DNA of 64,000 bases, from NCBI GenBank assembly GCA_047833665.1, contig CP181261.1, forward strand, positions 1,240,001 to 1,304,000. Reading direction: 5' to 3'. The stretch's first letter is position 1. Every line of letters starts with the position of its first letter. The stretch comes from Caproicibacter sp047833665. Lineage in GTDB: Bacteria > Bacillota > Clostridia > Oscillospirales > Acutalibacteraceae. A model generated the notes under the pieces. The model saw nothing but the letters and a program-made list of their open reading frames with translations. It searched no databases and was not told the origin of the DNA. Made by a program: the position numbers and the translations under genes. Positions 32,948-43,051 of the stretch are shown in pieces.

Positions 32948-34447
32948 ATGAACTACCAGTCGACTAGGAGCCGTTCGGAAGCAGTTTCTTCTGCGCAGGC
33001 CATCTCTCAGGGACTCTGTAGGGACGGCGGCCTTTTTGTCCCGGAAGAATTTCCTGCTGTGAGGTCTCAAGAGCTTTCCGCAATGGAGGGCGAAAGCTAT
33101 CAGCAGCGCGCCGAGCGAATCCTTTCCAGATATCTGACTGATTTTACCGGTGAGGAAATACACGAATGTGTTTCCTTCGCATACAATGCCAAGACTTTCC
33201 CGGACGGGCCAGCTCCTGTCGTTAAACTGGGCGGAGGAGTTTTTTTCTTAGAACTTTGGCACGGCCCTACCTGTGCATTTAAAGATATGGCTCTCCAGCT
33301 TCTTCCGCACCTGATGACGCGCTCCCTAAAGAAAACAAATTCCGGTAAAGACGCTCTGATTTTGGTGGCTACTTCCGGTGATACCGGTAAAGCCGCGCTG
33401 GAAGGATTTAAAGACGTTGCAGGAACAAAAATTTTGGTTTTTTATCCCAAAGACGGTGTCAGCCCCATGCAGGAACGGCAGATGCGGACGCAGGAAGGGC
33501 AGAATGTTGCCGTCTGTGCGGTTGAAGGAAACTTTGACGATGCGCAAACCGGTGTCAAAAGGATTTTCAATCATCAGGAAATCCAGCATGCACTTGCACA
33601 AAAAGGTTTGATGTTTTCCAGTGCGAATTCCATCAACTGGGGACGGCTTTTGCCCCAGATTGTGTACTATTTTTCTGCTTACAGCGACCTGTGTGCTTGT
33701 GGGGATATTCAGCGTGGCGAACCCATTAATTTTGTTGTTCCAACAGGCAATTTCGGAAACATCTTAGCCGCCTATTATGCAAAAAAAATGGGTCTGCCGA
33801 TCAAAAAGCTGATTTGCGCTTCCAATGCAAATAACGTGCTCACGGATTTTTTGACAACAGGAGTTTACAGCCGCAACCGTGAATTTTATACGACCATTTC
33901 CCCTTCCATGGATATTCTGATTTCCAGTAATCTAGAACGTCTTCTCTATGATGTGACAGACAGGAATACCGAACAAGTATCGGCTTGGATGAAACAGCTT
34001 GGTGATACCGGCGAATATCGGGTGGATGATGGAAGCCTCACAAAAATCCGCGAACAGTTCCACGCGGGATTCTGCAATGATGACGCAACTAGAGAAGAAA
34101 TGAAGTCCTTATTTACAAAACATGGTTATCTTTGTGACCCGCATACAGCCGTTGCTGCTCGTGTCTATCACAGCTATCGCAGTGAAACCGGTGATGAAAC
34201 TCCAACCGTTATTGTCTCCACGGCAAGCCCGTACAAATTTGCGCCGGAGGTTCTCAGAGCATTGGAGGGGAAGGCCTCGGGTGATGATGGATTTGAAGCG
34301 GTCAAACGTCTTTCTTCGCTGACCGGTACTCGGATTCCACAGCCAATTGCCGCACTTGAATCAAAGCCGATCCGTTTTTCCTCCACATGCAAGAAGGAGG
34401 AAATGGGTGCCACAGTACTGAAAATACTGGATTCAAAATCCGTCTGA
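32948..34447 (+). CDS. thrC: Threonine synthase
   Basis: 499 aa, the long (type 2) form. N-terminal MNYQSTRSRSEAVSSAQAI and LCRDGGLFVPEEFP; the PLP-binding lysine lies in CAFKDMALQLLP, with ATSGDTGKAALEGF for the phosphate. It converts O-phosphohomoserine to threonine. GGTAAGGGGG precedes ATG 32948. Other threonine genes are not adjacent, and no T-box or threonine attenuator is visible in the short gap before it. Confidence 0.95.
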   Translation: MNYQSTRSRSEAVSSAQAISQGLCRDGGLFVPEEFPAVRSQELSAMEGESYQQRAERILSRYLTDFTGEEIHECVSFAYNAKTFPDGPAPVVKLGGGVFFLELWHGPTCAFKDMALQLLPHLMTRSLKKTNSGKDALILVATSGDTGKAALEGFKDVAGTKILVFYPKDGVSPMQERQMRTQEGQNVAVCAVEGNFDDAQTGVKRIFNHQEIQHALAQKGLMFSSANSINWGRLLPQIVYYFSAYSDLCACGDIQRGEPINFVVPTGNFGNILAAYYAKKMGLPIKKLICASNANNVLTDFLTTGVYSRNREFYTTISPSMDILISSNLERLLYDVTDRNTEQVSAWMKQLGDTGEYRVDDGSLTKIREQFHAGFCNDDATREEMKSLFTKHGYLCDPHTAVAARVYHSYRSETGDETPTVIVSTASPYKFAPEVLRALEGKASGDDGFEAVKRLSSLTGTRIPQPIAALESKPIRFSSTCKKEEMGATVLKILDSKSV

Positions 34448-34459
34448 GAGTGTGCCGAC

Positions 34460-35107
34460 ATGTCATTGTTTGCAATAGCTGATCTTCATCTTTCCCTTGG
34501 CACCGACAAACCGATGGATGTATTCGAAGGATGGGATCATTATACGGAACGCCTGAAAAAAAACTGGAGTGCGGTGGTTGGAGAAGGGGATACCGTTGTC
34601 ATCGCAGGGGATATTTCCTGGTCGATGAAACTGGAAGATGCAGAGAAGGATTTTCGCTTTATTCACGAACTGCCGGGAAGGAAATTGATTCTGAAAGGGA
34701 ATCACGACTATTGGTGGTCCACTAGGAAAAAAATTGAGCAGTTTTTTTCAGCAAATGGTTTTACGGATTTTGAGGTGATACACAACAGTGCTTCTGCGGT
34801 GGAAGACAGAGCAGTGTGCGGTACACGCGGATGGCTTTACAATGCAGAAACTCCGCAGGACAAAAAAATAGTAAGCAGGGAAGTTGGACGTTTGAACGCA
34901 TCTTTGGACGATGCCAGACGTAAAGGTTTGAAACCGATTGTTTTTCTGCACTATCCGCCTGTTTATGACGGTATGGAATGCAAAGAAATTCTTGATGTTT
35001 TGGAAAAAAATCAAATCAGTGACTGTTATTTTGGGCATATTCATGGCAGCGTCGCAGCCAAGCGAGCACCCGACGGAGAATACCGACGGGAATCCGGATG
35101 CATTTGA
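34460..35107 (+). CDS. Metallophosphoesterase
   Basis: 215 aa. Calcineurin-like motifs: ADLHLSLG (DxH), VVIAGDISWSM (GD), LILKGNHDYWW (GNHD), and FGHIHGSVA (GHxH). The start, after thrC by 12 bases, suggests cotranscription. Clostridial relatives are usually annotated as serine/threonine phosphatases; the true substrate is unknown. The protein ends soon after the last motif, slightly shorter than most relatives. Confidence 0.88.
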   Translation: MSLFAIADLHLSLGTDKPMDVFEGWDHYTERLKKNWSAVVGEGDTVVIAGDISWSMKLEDAEKDFRFIHELPGRKLILKGNHDYWWSTRKKIEQFFSANGFTDFEVIHNSASAVEDRAVCGTRGWLYNAETPQDKKIVSREVGRLNASLDDARRKGLKPIVFLHYPPVYDGMECKEILDVLEKNQISDCYFGHIHGSVAAKRAPDGEYRRESGCI

Positions 35108-35198
35108 TTTCTTGTGATTATCTCCGGTTCATGCCAATTTTGGTAAAATGAATAAATTAAAAACATTTCAGCGAAAGGTAGAAAGTTTATTAGCCATG

Positions 35199-35207
35199 TG
35201 CTATAAT
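35199..35207 (+). promoter_or_regulatory. Extended -10 promoter of tig
   Basis: TG-C-TATAAT at 35199-35207, an extended -10 element; the -35 region is weak. It lies about 40 bases before the trigger-factor start. Confidence 0.5.
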
Positions 35208-35245
35208 AACTTCGACAATCGCAGATTTGCAGGAGGATATGAAAG

Positions 35246-36538
35246 ATGAGTTTAAAATCAACCACGCAGGTGGAAAAGAACCGTTATCAGTTGGAGGTTC
35301 TTGTAGACGCGGAAGAATTTGAAAAAGCTGTAGATGCGGCTTATCATAGAGAAAAAAAGAAAATTACAATTCCGGGTTTCCGCAAAGGCAAGGCACCCCG
35401 CAAGTTTATTGAAAAATATTATGGTGAAAATATTTTCTACGATGAGGCAATCAATTCCGTATATCCCGGTGCTTTGGAACAGGCAATTAAAGAAGCAAAT
35501 TTGGAAATGATTGAGGATAAAATCGATTTTGATTTGGTCTCCGCCGGCAAAGACGGCCTTGTGTTCAAAGCTACAATTACTACCAAACCGGAAGTGGAAA
35601 TTGAGGGGTACAAAGGAATTCCGGCAACGAAAAAGATTAAAGAAGTAACCGATGCGGATGTGGATGCGGAAATCGAAAAGGTTCGTGACCGTAATTCCAG
35701 AATGGTAACAGTGGAGGATCGAGAAGCGCAGAACGGCGACACCGTTGTTCTTGACTTCGATGGTTATGTCGACGGCGAGGCATTTTCGGGCGGAAAGGCC
35801 GAAAATTATAGCTTGCAGCTTGGTTCCGGCCAGTTTATTCCGGGGTTTGAAGACCAGATCGTTGGCCACAAAACCGGCGACGAATTTGATATTAATGTTA
35901 AATTCCCGGATGACTATGGCGCAAAGGAACTTGCGGGAAAAGATGCGGTTTTCAAAATCAAATTACACGAAATCAAGATGAAAGAACTCCCGCAGGTCGA
36001 CGATGATTTTGTCAAGGATGTCAGTGAGTTCGATACACTCGACGCATACCGTGCGGATATCCGCGAAAAGCTTGAAAAAGCCAGAGAAGCACAGGCTAAG
36101 GACGATTTGGACAATAAATTAATTGATGCAGTTATTTCCAAACTGAAAGCAGATATTCCTCAGGCCATGTTTGAAAATAAAATTAACGATGATATCCGTG
36201 ACTTTAGCTATCGCCTTCAGTCGCAGGGACTCAATATTGATACCTATATGAAATATACCGGTCAGGATATCAACGCAATCCGCGACCAGTTCCGTCCGCA
36301 AGCTGAGCGTCAGGTTAAACTGCGTCTTGCACTTGAAAAGATTGCTCAATTGGAAAACATTGTTCCTTCTGATGAAGATATTGAACAGGAGTATACCAAA
36401 CTGGCAGAAGGTTACAAAATGGATCTGGATAAGGTTAAAGCTCTTATCCGCAAAGAGGATCTTGCAAAAGATATCGCGGTAGAAAAAGCTTTCGATCTGG
36501 TGCGTGACAGCGCTGTGGTCGCAGAAGAGAAGGAATAA
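35246..36538 (+). CDS. tig: Trigger factor chaperone
   Basis: 430 aa, full length. N-terminal ribosome-binding domain with the signature IPGFRKGKAPRKFIEKYYG, a central FKBP-type PPIase domain (about residues 160-245, GDTVVLDFDGYVDGEAFSGG), and a helical C-terminal domain. It binds nascent chains at the ribosome exit. It heads the protease cluster clpP-clpX-lon. Confidence 0.97.
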   Translation: MSLKSTTQVEKNRYQLEVLVDAEEFEKAVDAAYHREKKKITIPGFRKGKAPRKFIEKYYGENIFYDEAINSVYPGALEQAIKEANLEMIEDKIDFDLVSAGKDGLVFKATITTKPEVEIEGYKGIPATKKIKEVTDADVDAEIEKVRDRNSRMVTVEDREAQNGDTVVLDFDGYVDGEAFSGGKAENYSLQLGSGQFIPGFEDQIVGHKTGDEFDINVKFPDDYGAKELAGKDAVFKIKLHEIKMKELPQVDDDFVKDVSEFDTLDAYRADIREKLEKAREAQAKDDLDNKLIDAVISKLKADIPQAMFENKINDDIRDFSYRLQSQGLNIDTYMKYTGQDINAIRDQFRPQAERQVKLRLALEKIAQLENIVPSDEDIEQEYTKLAEGYKMDLDKVKALIRKEDLAKDIAVEKAFDLVRDSAVVAEEKE

Positions 36539-36642
36539 TTGGAAAGGAAACAGCCGGTTCAGTAAAAAAGATGCCGATCAGCGGAATAAATGACACAATT
36601 CCGCCAATGCTCTAATATTGTCGGCTACTGGAGGGATTAACA

Positions 36643-37227
36643 ATGAGCAGTTTGGTGCCCTATGTAATTGAACAGACCAACCGGGGCGAGCGCTCCTACG
36701 ATATTTTTTCACGTTTGCTGAATGACAGGATTATAATGTTGACGGACGAAGTGAACGATGTGACCTCCAGCTTGGTGGTCGCCCAGCTTCTATACCTAGA
36801 AGGTCAGGATCCGGCTAAAGATATTAGCCTTTATATTAACAGTCCCGGGGGTTCGGTTACAGCGGGACTTGCAATTTATGACACCATGCAGTATATTAAG
36901 TGTGATGTCTCTACTATCTGTATGGGCATGGCTGCCAGCATGGGCGCATTTCTGCTGGCAGCGGGTACAAAGGGCAAACGCTATGCGCTGCCGAACAGCG
37001 ATATTATGATCCATCAGCCAAGCGGCGGGGCGCAAGGGCAAGCCACGGATGTAAAAATTCAGGCGGAGCATATGCTGCAGATTAAGAAAAGATTAAATGA
37101 AATCTTGTCCGAGCGCACCGGGCAGCCGCTTGAAGTGATTATGAGAGACACCGAGCGCGACAATTTTATGACCGCAGAAGAAGCGGTACAATATGGGTTG
37201 ATAGACAAAGTCATTACGAACAGATGA
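36643..37227 (+). CDS. clpP: ATP-dependent Clp protease proteolytic subunit
   Basis: 194 aa. Catalytic triad Ser in MGMAASMGAFLLAAGT, His in IMIHQPSGGAQGQATD, and Asp in the following region. It forms the proteolytic tetradecamer used by ClpX. About 100 bases after tig, in the same direction; AGGGATTAACA precedes ATG 36643. Confidence 0.97.
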   Translation: MSSLVPYVIEQTNRGERSYDIFSRLLNDRIIMLTDEVNDVTSSLVVAQLLYLEGQDPAKDISLYINSPGGSVTAGLAIYDTMQYIKCDVSTICMGMAASMGAFLLAAGTKGKRYALPNSDIMIHQPSGGAQGQATDVKIQAEHMLQIKKRLNEILSERTGQPLEVIMRDTERDNFMTAEEAVQYGLIDKVITNR

Positions 37228-37241
37228 GATAGGGTGATAAA

Positions 37242-38558
37242 ATGCCGAACAAGGACGATAACAAAGGAAGGGAAATCTGCTGTTCCTTCTGCGGAAAGCC
37301 GCAGAGTGAGGCGCGCCGCTTAATAGCAGGGCCCGGCGTTTTCATCTGTGATGAATGCATTGAACTTTGCACATCAATTTTAAATGATGAAAAAAATCTT
37401 TCCACAAGGAAAGAAAACCGCAGTGAATCAACAACTGAATTGCCAAAGCCAGAGGAAATTAAAAAGCAGCTTGACGAATATGTGATTGGGCAGGAAGATG
37501 CCAAAATTGCACTTTCAGTTGCTGTTTATAATCATTATAAAAGAATCTACTATGGCAATGACACAGACGATGTGGAATTGACAAAGAGCAATGTCTTATT
37601 GCTTGGTCCCACCGGCGTTGGCAAAACTTTGCTGGCTCAAACGCTTGCAAAGATTCTGAATGTTCCGTTTGCCATAGCAGATGCGACCACATTAACGGAA
37701 GCTGGCTATGTTGGCGAAGACGTTGAAAATATCCTTCTGCGCTTGATTCAGGCGGCGGATTTTGATATTGAGAAAGCGGAACGCGGTATTATTTATATCG
37801 ATGAGATTGACAAAATTGCAAGAAAATCAGAAAATCCATCTATTACGAGGGACGTCAGCGGTGAAGGTGTGCAACAGGCGCTGCTGAAAATTCTGGAAGG
37901 AACTATCTCCAATGTCCCTCCGCAGGGCGGAAGGAAACATCCACAGCAGGAATTTTTGCAGATCGACACAAAAAACATTCTGTTCATTTGCGGCGGCGCA
38001 TTCGACGGTCTGGACAAGATCGTGGAACGGCGTTCTGCACACTCTTCCATTGGGTTCGGCGCACAAGTGCGTAGTAAAGCGGAACTGGATTCCACTTCAT
38101 GGATGAAGGATGTTATCCCGCACGATTTAGTCAAATTCGGACTTATTCCGGAATTGGTCGGAAGATTGCCAGTCATTGCGGCACTGGACGGCCTTGATGA
38201 AACTGCATTGGTCCGGATATTGACGGAACCGAAAAACAGCCTAGTCAACCAGTACAAGAAATTGTTTCAACTGGATAAGGTGGAATTGGAATTCCAACCG
38301 GAAGCGCTCCGGGCAATTGCGAAAAAAACTTTGGAGCGAAGAACGGGAGCCAGAGGCTTGCGCTCTATTTTAGAAGAAATTTTAACAGATTTGATGTATC
38401 ATGTTCCATCTGATTATACGGTGGAAAAAGTAGTGATTACACAGGACGCAGTGGAAAAAGGAGCAAGACCGGAAATCACTTATAATCCTGAACGTAAACC
38501 GGTCACGCTCAAGATAAAGTCCCCAAGTAAGAGGGGAAGAAAAAACACCGCTTCCTGA
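37242..38558 (+). CDS. clpX: Clp protease ATP-binding subunit ClpX
   Basis: 438 aa. N-terminal zinc-binding domain CSFCGKPQSEARRLIAGPG..CDECIELC, AAA+ core with Walker A GPTGVGKT, Walker B IIYIDEIDKIARKSENPS, and sensor region LVGRLPVIAAL. It unfolds substrates for ClpP. 14 bases separate clpP and clpX. The basic tail (SPSKRGRKNTAS) is specific. Confidence 0.98.
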   Translation: MPNKDDNKGREICCSFCGKPQSEARRLIAGPGVFICDECIELCTSILNDEKNLSTRKENRSESTTELPKPEEIKKQLDEYVIGQEDAKIALSVAVYNHYKRIYYGNDTDDVELTKSNVLLLGPTGVGKTLLAQTLAKILNVPFAIADATTLTEAGYVGEDVENILLRLIQAADFDIEKAERGIIYIDEIDKIARKSENPSITRDVSGEGVQQALLKILEGTISNVPPQGGRKHPQQEFLQIDTKNILFICGGAFDGLDKIVERRSAHSSIGFGAQVRSKAELDSTSWMKDVIPHDLVKFGLIPELVGRLPVIAALDGLDETALVRILTEPKNSLVNQYKKLFQLDKVELEFQPEALRAIAKKTLERRTGARGLRSILEEILTDLMYHVPSDYTVEKVVITQDAVEKGARPEITYNPERKPVTLKIKSPSKRGRKNTAS

Positions 38559-38571
38559 CCGAACTATTTGC

Positions 38572-38613
38572 CTGTTGCAGCGCGGTACCGTTCGCTCTGC
38601 AACAGTTTTTTTT
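38572..38613 (+). terminator. Intrinsic terminator between clpX and lon
   Basis: CTGTTGCAG (38572-38580) with CTGCAACAG (38597-38605), then eight T residues. It separates tig-clpP-clpX from lon, or attenuates read-through. Confidence 0.9.
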
Positions 38614-38637
38614 CAAGGAGTTCGAGGAGTTTTTTAT

Positions 38638-41088
38638 ATGAATGTCAATGCAACTGATATACAGAACGATACTATTATCACCATGCCGGCGCTGGCATTA
38701 AGAGGGCTTGTTGTTTTCCCCGGTATGCTGCTCCAGTTTGATGTCGGCCGCCGTAAATCCATATTGGCCCTTGAAAAGGCGATGGAAGACAATCAGCTGA
38801 TCTTTCTTGTTGCTCAAAAGAATCTTTCAGACAATGACCCAACCGGGGATCAGATTTATAAGATGGGGGTCGTTGCGAAAGTTAAGCAGGTGATTCGCCG
38901 CAGCGACGACGGTGTTCGTCTTTTTGCGGAAGGTTTGTACCGTGCTTCCATTGTATCCTATGAATCGGAGAATCCATATTTAAGCGTCCGCTTAAAGCGG
39001 GCTGATACGCTTCCCGCTCGCATGACCCGCCGGTCGGAAGCTTTAATTCGCTATACACAAAACTTGTTCGAACAATTTATCCAAAACTATACCCATATCC
39101 CTCCGGATATTGTCATCGGAGTTGTACAAAAGAAAGACTGCGGTGAACTGGCGGATTATATCGCATCCAACATCATGTTTGACTTCGAGGAAAAGCAGAC
39201 CATTTTGGAAGAACTGCACCCAACTCGAAGACTTGAAAAGCTAGCCGCAATTCTAAAGAAAGAAACGCAGGTTCTTTCTCTTGAAACAAAAATCAGCGAA
39301 AAGGCGAAAAACGCGATTGATCGCAATCAGAGAGAGTATTTCCTGCGTGAGCAAATGAAGGCAATTGCAAGTGAGCTTGGCGAAGATGACAGTCCTCAGC
39401 GGGAGGCAGAGGAACTGCGCAGCCGGATTGAAAAACTCGGTTTGCCGAAGGAACAACACGACAAACTGATGAAGGAATGCGATCGCCTATCAAAAATGCC
39501 GGAAGGTTCTCATGAGGGAAGCGTTATCCTTAGCTATCTTGAAACTTGTTTGGAACTGCCTTGGAATGTTTCAAGCAAGGAACATATTAATTTGAAAAAG
39601 GCCCGCAGAATTCTGGACCGCGACCATTATGGCCTGAAAAAGGTAAAGGAACGTATTTTGGAAACACTGGCAGTCAAGAAACTATCACCGGAGACGCAGA
39701 GTCAAATTATTTGTCTTGTCGGTCCTCCGGGCGTTGGAAAAACGTCGATCGCTCGTTCTATTGCGGAAGCGATCGGACGCAAATATGTGCGTGTATCCCT
39801 TGGCGGTATGCGGGATGAATCCGACATCGTGGGGCACCGCCGCACCTATATCGGTTCCATGCCGGGGCGTATCATTAACGCTTTGAAACAGGCTGGAACC
39901 AATAATCCACTGATTTTGCTAGATGAAATTGATAAGATGGGCAGCAATTTCCGCGGAGATCCTTCTTCCGCACTGCTTGAGGTTTTGGATTCCGAGCAGA
40001 ATACTGCTTTTTACGACCACTATATCGATATGCCGTTCGATTTAAGTAAAGTGATGTTTATCACCACGGCAAATGATGCCAGTGCGATTCCGGAACCCTT
40101 GTATGACAGAATGGATGTCATCACGCTTGGCAGTTATACGCATTTGGAAAAATACAATATTGCGGTCAAGCACTTGATCCCCAAACAACTTAAAAAACAT
40201 GGTATTAGTCCATCTCAGCTGAAAATTACTCCTGCAGCAGTTCATAAGTTGATTGATGGTTATACACGGGAGGCTGGCGTTCGAACACTGGAACGCCGTA
40301 TTGCATCCATTTGCAGAAAATGTGCGAAGGTTTTTGTAGAAAACAAAGACCAAAAAATAACGGTCAATGTAAAGAAGCTGAAAGAACTGCTTGGGCCGGA
40401 GAAATATAAAGACGACAGCCGCAATAAGCAGGATATGATAGGGCTGGTCAATGGTTTGGCGTGGACCAGTGTCGGTGGAACGCTTTTGCCGATTGAAGTA
40501 GCTGTCATGCAAGGAACGGGCAAACTGGAACTCACCGGTTCACTTGGCGATGTGATGAAGGAGTCCGCGCGTACTGCAATCAGCTGCATCCGGACACGAG
40601 CCAGTACCCTCGGAATTAGCCACGATTTTTACACAAAGTATGATATCCATATTCATGCACCGGAGGGTGCTATTCCAAAGGATGGGCCTTCTGCCGGTAC
40701 GGCGATGGCTACTGCAATTACATCTGCTCTTTGCAATATTCCCGTGCGGCATGACGTCGCAATGACCGGTGAAATTACCCTGCTTGGCCGGGTATTGCCG
40801 ATTGGTGGATTGAAAGAGAAGACAATGGCGGCGTATCGTTCGGGTATTAAGACCGTTATCATCCCCGCGGATAATGTTTCGGATTTGGAAGAAATCGACA
40901 ATACGGTCAAAGAGTCCATACAATTTAAGCCCGTCGATAAAATCGATCAGGTCCTTGAAATTGCACTGACAGAAAAACCGTCTCCGCAGAAGACATCGGA
41001 CGCTGCGGATACCTCGGAAAACGTGCCGCTTTCAACTGTAAATCAGATGGAGCACTCGAATACCGGGGCAACCACATTTCCTCAGTGA
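38638..41088 (+). CDS. lon: ATP-dependent protease Lon
   Basis: About 816 aa from ATG 38638 with CGAGGAG upstream (a longer frame from 38575 would run through the terminator). N-terminal LON substrate domain (MPALALRGLVVFPGMLLQFDVGR), AAA+ core with GPPGVGKTS and ILLDEIDKM, and a protease domain with the catalytic Ser in PKDGPSAGTAMAT and Lys in GGLKEKTMAAYRSGIKTV. The Ser/Thr-rich C-terminal tail is extended compared with short Lon forms. Confidence 0.97.
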   Translation: MNVNATDIQNDTIITMPALALRGLVVFPGMLLQFDVGRRKSILALEKAMEDNQLIFLVAQKNLSDNDPTGDQIYKMGVVAKVKQVIRRSDDGVRLFAEGLYRASIVSYESENPYLSVRLKRADTLPARMTRRSEALIRYTQNLFEQFIQNYTHIPPDIVIGVVQKKDCGELADYIASNIMFDFEEKQTILEELHPTRRLEKLAAILKKETQVLSLETKISEKAKNAIDRNQREYFLREQMKAIASELGEDDSPQREAEELRSRIEKLGLPKEQHDKLMKECDRLSKMPEGSHEGSVILSYLETCLELPWNVSSKEHINLKKARRILDRDHYGLKKVKERILETLAVKKLSPETQSQIICLVGPPGVGKTSIARSIAEAIGRKYVRVSLGGMRDESDIVGHRRTYIGSMPGRIINALKQAGTNNPLILLDEIDKMGSNFRGDPSSALLEVLDSEQNTAFYDHYIDMPFDLSKVMFITTANDASAIPEPLYDRMDVITLGSYTHLEKYNIAVKHLIPKQLKKHGISPSQLKITPAAVHKLIDGYTREAGVRTLERRIASICRKCAKVFVENKDQKITVNVKKLKELLGPEKYKDDSRNKQDMIGLVNGLAWTSVGGTLLPIEVAVMQGTGKLELTGSLGDVMKESARTAISCIRTRASTLGISHDFYTKYDIHIHAPEGAIPKDGPSAGTAMATAITSALCNIPVRHDVAMTGEITLLGRVLPIGGLKEKTMAAYRSGIKTVIIPADNVSDLEEIDNTVKESIQFKPVDKIDQVLEIALTEKPSPQKTSDAADTSENVPLSTVNQMEHSNTGATTFPQ

Positions 41089-41099
41089 CGGTGACGGAT

Positions 41100-41711
41100 A
41101 TGAGTATTGAAACAGCATTTTTTGAACTCTCCGCTGGTCGCGCGGACCAACTTCCCGCTTCGACTTTGCCGGAAATTACATTTTCCGGCAGGTCGAACGC
41201 CGGAAAGTCCTCATTAATCAACCGCTTACTTTCACGCAAATCCCTTGCCCGCACCAGTTCGGCTCCGGGGAAAACAGCAACCATTAATTTTTATAATCTT
41301 GGTTTTTGTCGTTTTGCTGATTTACCCGGGTACGGGTATGCAAAGGTCTCCAAAGCAGAAAAGCAGCGATGGGCGGAATTGGTGGAGGGCTATTTTCAGC
41401 AAAACAGGAATATCAGTCTTGTTGTGCAGCTGATGGATTTGCGCCATGCTCCAACACAGGATGATCTGCAAATGGTGCATTTTCTTTATGAAAATAGGAT
41501 TCCTTTTCTTATTGCTGCCACAAAGTGTGATAAGCTTAGGAAAAACGCTCGTATACAGCAAGAGGTTGCGTATCGTGCGCAGTTTGAGCCGTACTCCGGA
41601 ATCAAGGTTGTGTTTTGCTCAGCCAAGACCGGGGAGGGCGTTGAACTTATCAAAAATGAGATTCTTACAGTTTGCCAAGCTGCGGAAAAAAATATAGTTG
41701 GCACTGTTTGA
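41100..41711 (+). CDS. engB: Ribosome biogenesis GTPase EngB/YsxC
   Basis: About 203 aa from ATG 41100 (GTG codons at 41085/41091 are possible; none has a clear ribosome binding site). P-loop GRSNAGKSSLINRLL, switch region TSSAPGKTATINFY, G3 DLPGYGYAKV, G4 ATKCDKL. Required for 50S assembly. It follows lon, as in Bacillus. Confidence 0.94.
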   Translation: MSIETAFFELSAGRADQLPASTLPEITFSGRSNAGKSSLINRLLSRKSLARTSSAPGKTATINFYNLGFCRFADLPGYGYAKVSKAEKQRWAELVEGYFQQNRNISLVVQLMDLRHAPTQDDLQMVHFLYENRIPFLIAATKCDKLRKNARIQQEVAYRAQFEPYSGIKVVFCSAKTGEGVELIKNEILTVCQAAEKNIVGTV

Positions 41712-41736
41712 CTTTTCTGCGCTAAAATGATATCCT
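41708..41736 (+). promoter_or_regulatory. Probable promoter of the yerC-methyltransferase pair
   Basis: TTGACT (41708-41713) and TATCCT (41731-41736) with 17-base spacer, overlapping the end of engB. Confidence 0.5.
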
Positions 41737-41760
41737 GTGAAAGTTGGGAGAGTGGTTTTA

Positions 41761-42066
41761 TTGAACTCAAAACTGAAAGATAGTAGTGTGGATTTTTTAT
41801 TCAACGCTATTCTGACTTTGCAAACTCCGGAAGAGTGCTATGCGTTTTTTGAAGACCTATGTACAGTGTCTGAAATCAAGGCCATGTCGCAACGTCTTCT
41901 GGTTGCTCATATGCTGCGCAACAAGAAGGTATATAGTGATATTGTGGCGACCACAGGCGCTTCCACAGCGACCATAAGCCGTGTAAATCGTTCCCTTCAT
42001 TATGGGTGCGATGGGTATGAATTGGTCTTTAAACGGCTGGAAGACAAAGCGAAGATTAAGGAATAA
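41761..42066 (+). CDS. YerC/YecD-family TrpR-like DNA-binding protein
   Basis: About 101 aa from TTG 41761 (GGGAGAG upstream). A TrpR-like helix-turn-helix: LCTVSEIKAMSQRLLVAHML, then YSDIVATTGASTATISRVNRSLHYGCDGYELV. These proteins resemble the trp repressor but regulate unknown genes; Firmicute YerC is uncharacterised. The methyltransferase start follows one base after its stop, so the two are coupled. Confidence 0.85.
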   Translation: MNSKLKDSSVDFLFNAILTLQTPEECYAFFEDLCTVSEIKAMSQRLLVAHMLRNKKVYSDIVATTGASTATISRVNRSLHYGCDGYELVFKRLEDKAKIKE

Positions 42067-42067
42067 A

Positions 42068-42805
42068 ATGGGATATGGAATTTTTGCGCGTTATTATGAT
42101 GCACTAATTTCGGATTTTTCCTATGCTGAGTTGGCTGATTATCTTTTTAGGATTTTCAGCCGTTTGCAGCATTCTCCGGGACTAACGCTGGATCTTGCCT
42201 GTGGCACGGGCAACCTAACGTTGGAATTGCTTCGGCGCGGGGTCGATGTCTTTGGCGTTGACGCTTCTGCCGATATGCTGACCATCGCTCAGCAAAAGCT
42301 TGCGCGGGCAGGATACTCTGTTTTACTTTTAAACCAAAGGATGGAAGAATTAGAACTTTGCGGTACGGTTGATACCGTGATTTGTTCGCTGGATTCAATT
42401 AACCATTTGGAAACGGAAAGTCAGGTGTATGAAACTTTCCGCCGAATAGCGCATTATCTGAATCCGGGCGGGTGTTTTGTTTTTGATGTAAATACTGTGT
42501 ATAAACACCGTGAAATCCTGGGGAATCATACGTTTGTTTATGACACAGAGGATATTTTTTGTGTTTGGCAAAATGAATATGAAGACAAGACAAACAGGGT
42601 TTCTATTTCTCTAGATTTTTTTGAACGGCAGGGAGAAGTCTATCGGCGCACTTCGGAGCACTTTTATGAGCGAGCTTATGAGGAAAATACTTTGTGTTCT
42701 CTTTTGAAGCGGGCGGGTCTGCATATAGCCGGAGTTTGGGCGGATAAAACTTTTTTGCCTCCGCAACAAAAGACGGAAAGAATTGTGATTGCCGCAAAGA
42801 AATGA
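42068..42805 (+). CDS. SAM-dependent methyltransferase
   Basis: About 245 aa from ATG 42068. Class I Rossmann fold with SAM motif I LDLACGTGNLTLEL, acidic end of motif II (DVFGVDASADML), and motif IV-like VICSLDSINHL. Substrate unknown. Typical companion of the YerC-like gene in Clostridia (inference from order here). Confidence 0.85.
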   Translation: MGYGIFARYYDALISDFSYAELADYLFRIFSRLQHSPGLTLDLACGTGNLTLELLRRGVDVFGVDASADMLTIAQQKLARAGYSVLLLNQRMEELELCGTVDTVICSLDSINHLETESQVYETFRRIAHYLNPGGCFVFDVNTVYKHREILGNHTFVYDTEDIFCVWQNEYEDKTNRVSISLDFFERQGEVYRRTSEHFYERAYEENTLCSLLKRAGLHIAGVWADKTFLPPQQKTERIVIAAKK

Positions 42806-42896
42806 GTGTTAAATGGTGGAATATACTCATCCCATTTCTGCAAAACGCTGTAGCTTAATAAGATAACAAAAAATTAAAAAAAAATAGATTTTCCTG

Positions 42897-42925
42897 TTGA
42901 CAATTGCGGCTAAATATAGTATCAT
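42897..42925 (+). promoter_or_regulatory. Promoter of the five-gene tRNA cluster
   Basis: Consensus-like TTGACA (42897-42902) and TATCAT (42920-42925) with a 17-base spacer, 36 bases before tRNA-Val. Confidence 0.75.
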
Positions 42926-42961
42926 ATAACACGTCGCTGATGAAAAGGTGAAAACAACTGA

Positions 42962-43038
42962 GGGAGCATAGCTCAGCTGGTTAGAGCATCTGCCTTACAA
43001 GCAGGGGGTCATAGGTTCGAGTCCTATTGTTCCCACCA
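42962..43038 (+). tRNA. tRNA-Val (anticodon TAC)
   Basis: 77 nt including encoded CCA. Acceptor GGGAGCA pairs with TGTTCCC; anticodon loop CTTACAA; T loop GGTTCGAGTCC. First of five tRNA genes. Confidence 0.96.
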
Positions 43039-43051
43039 TTATTCATTAGAT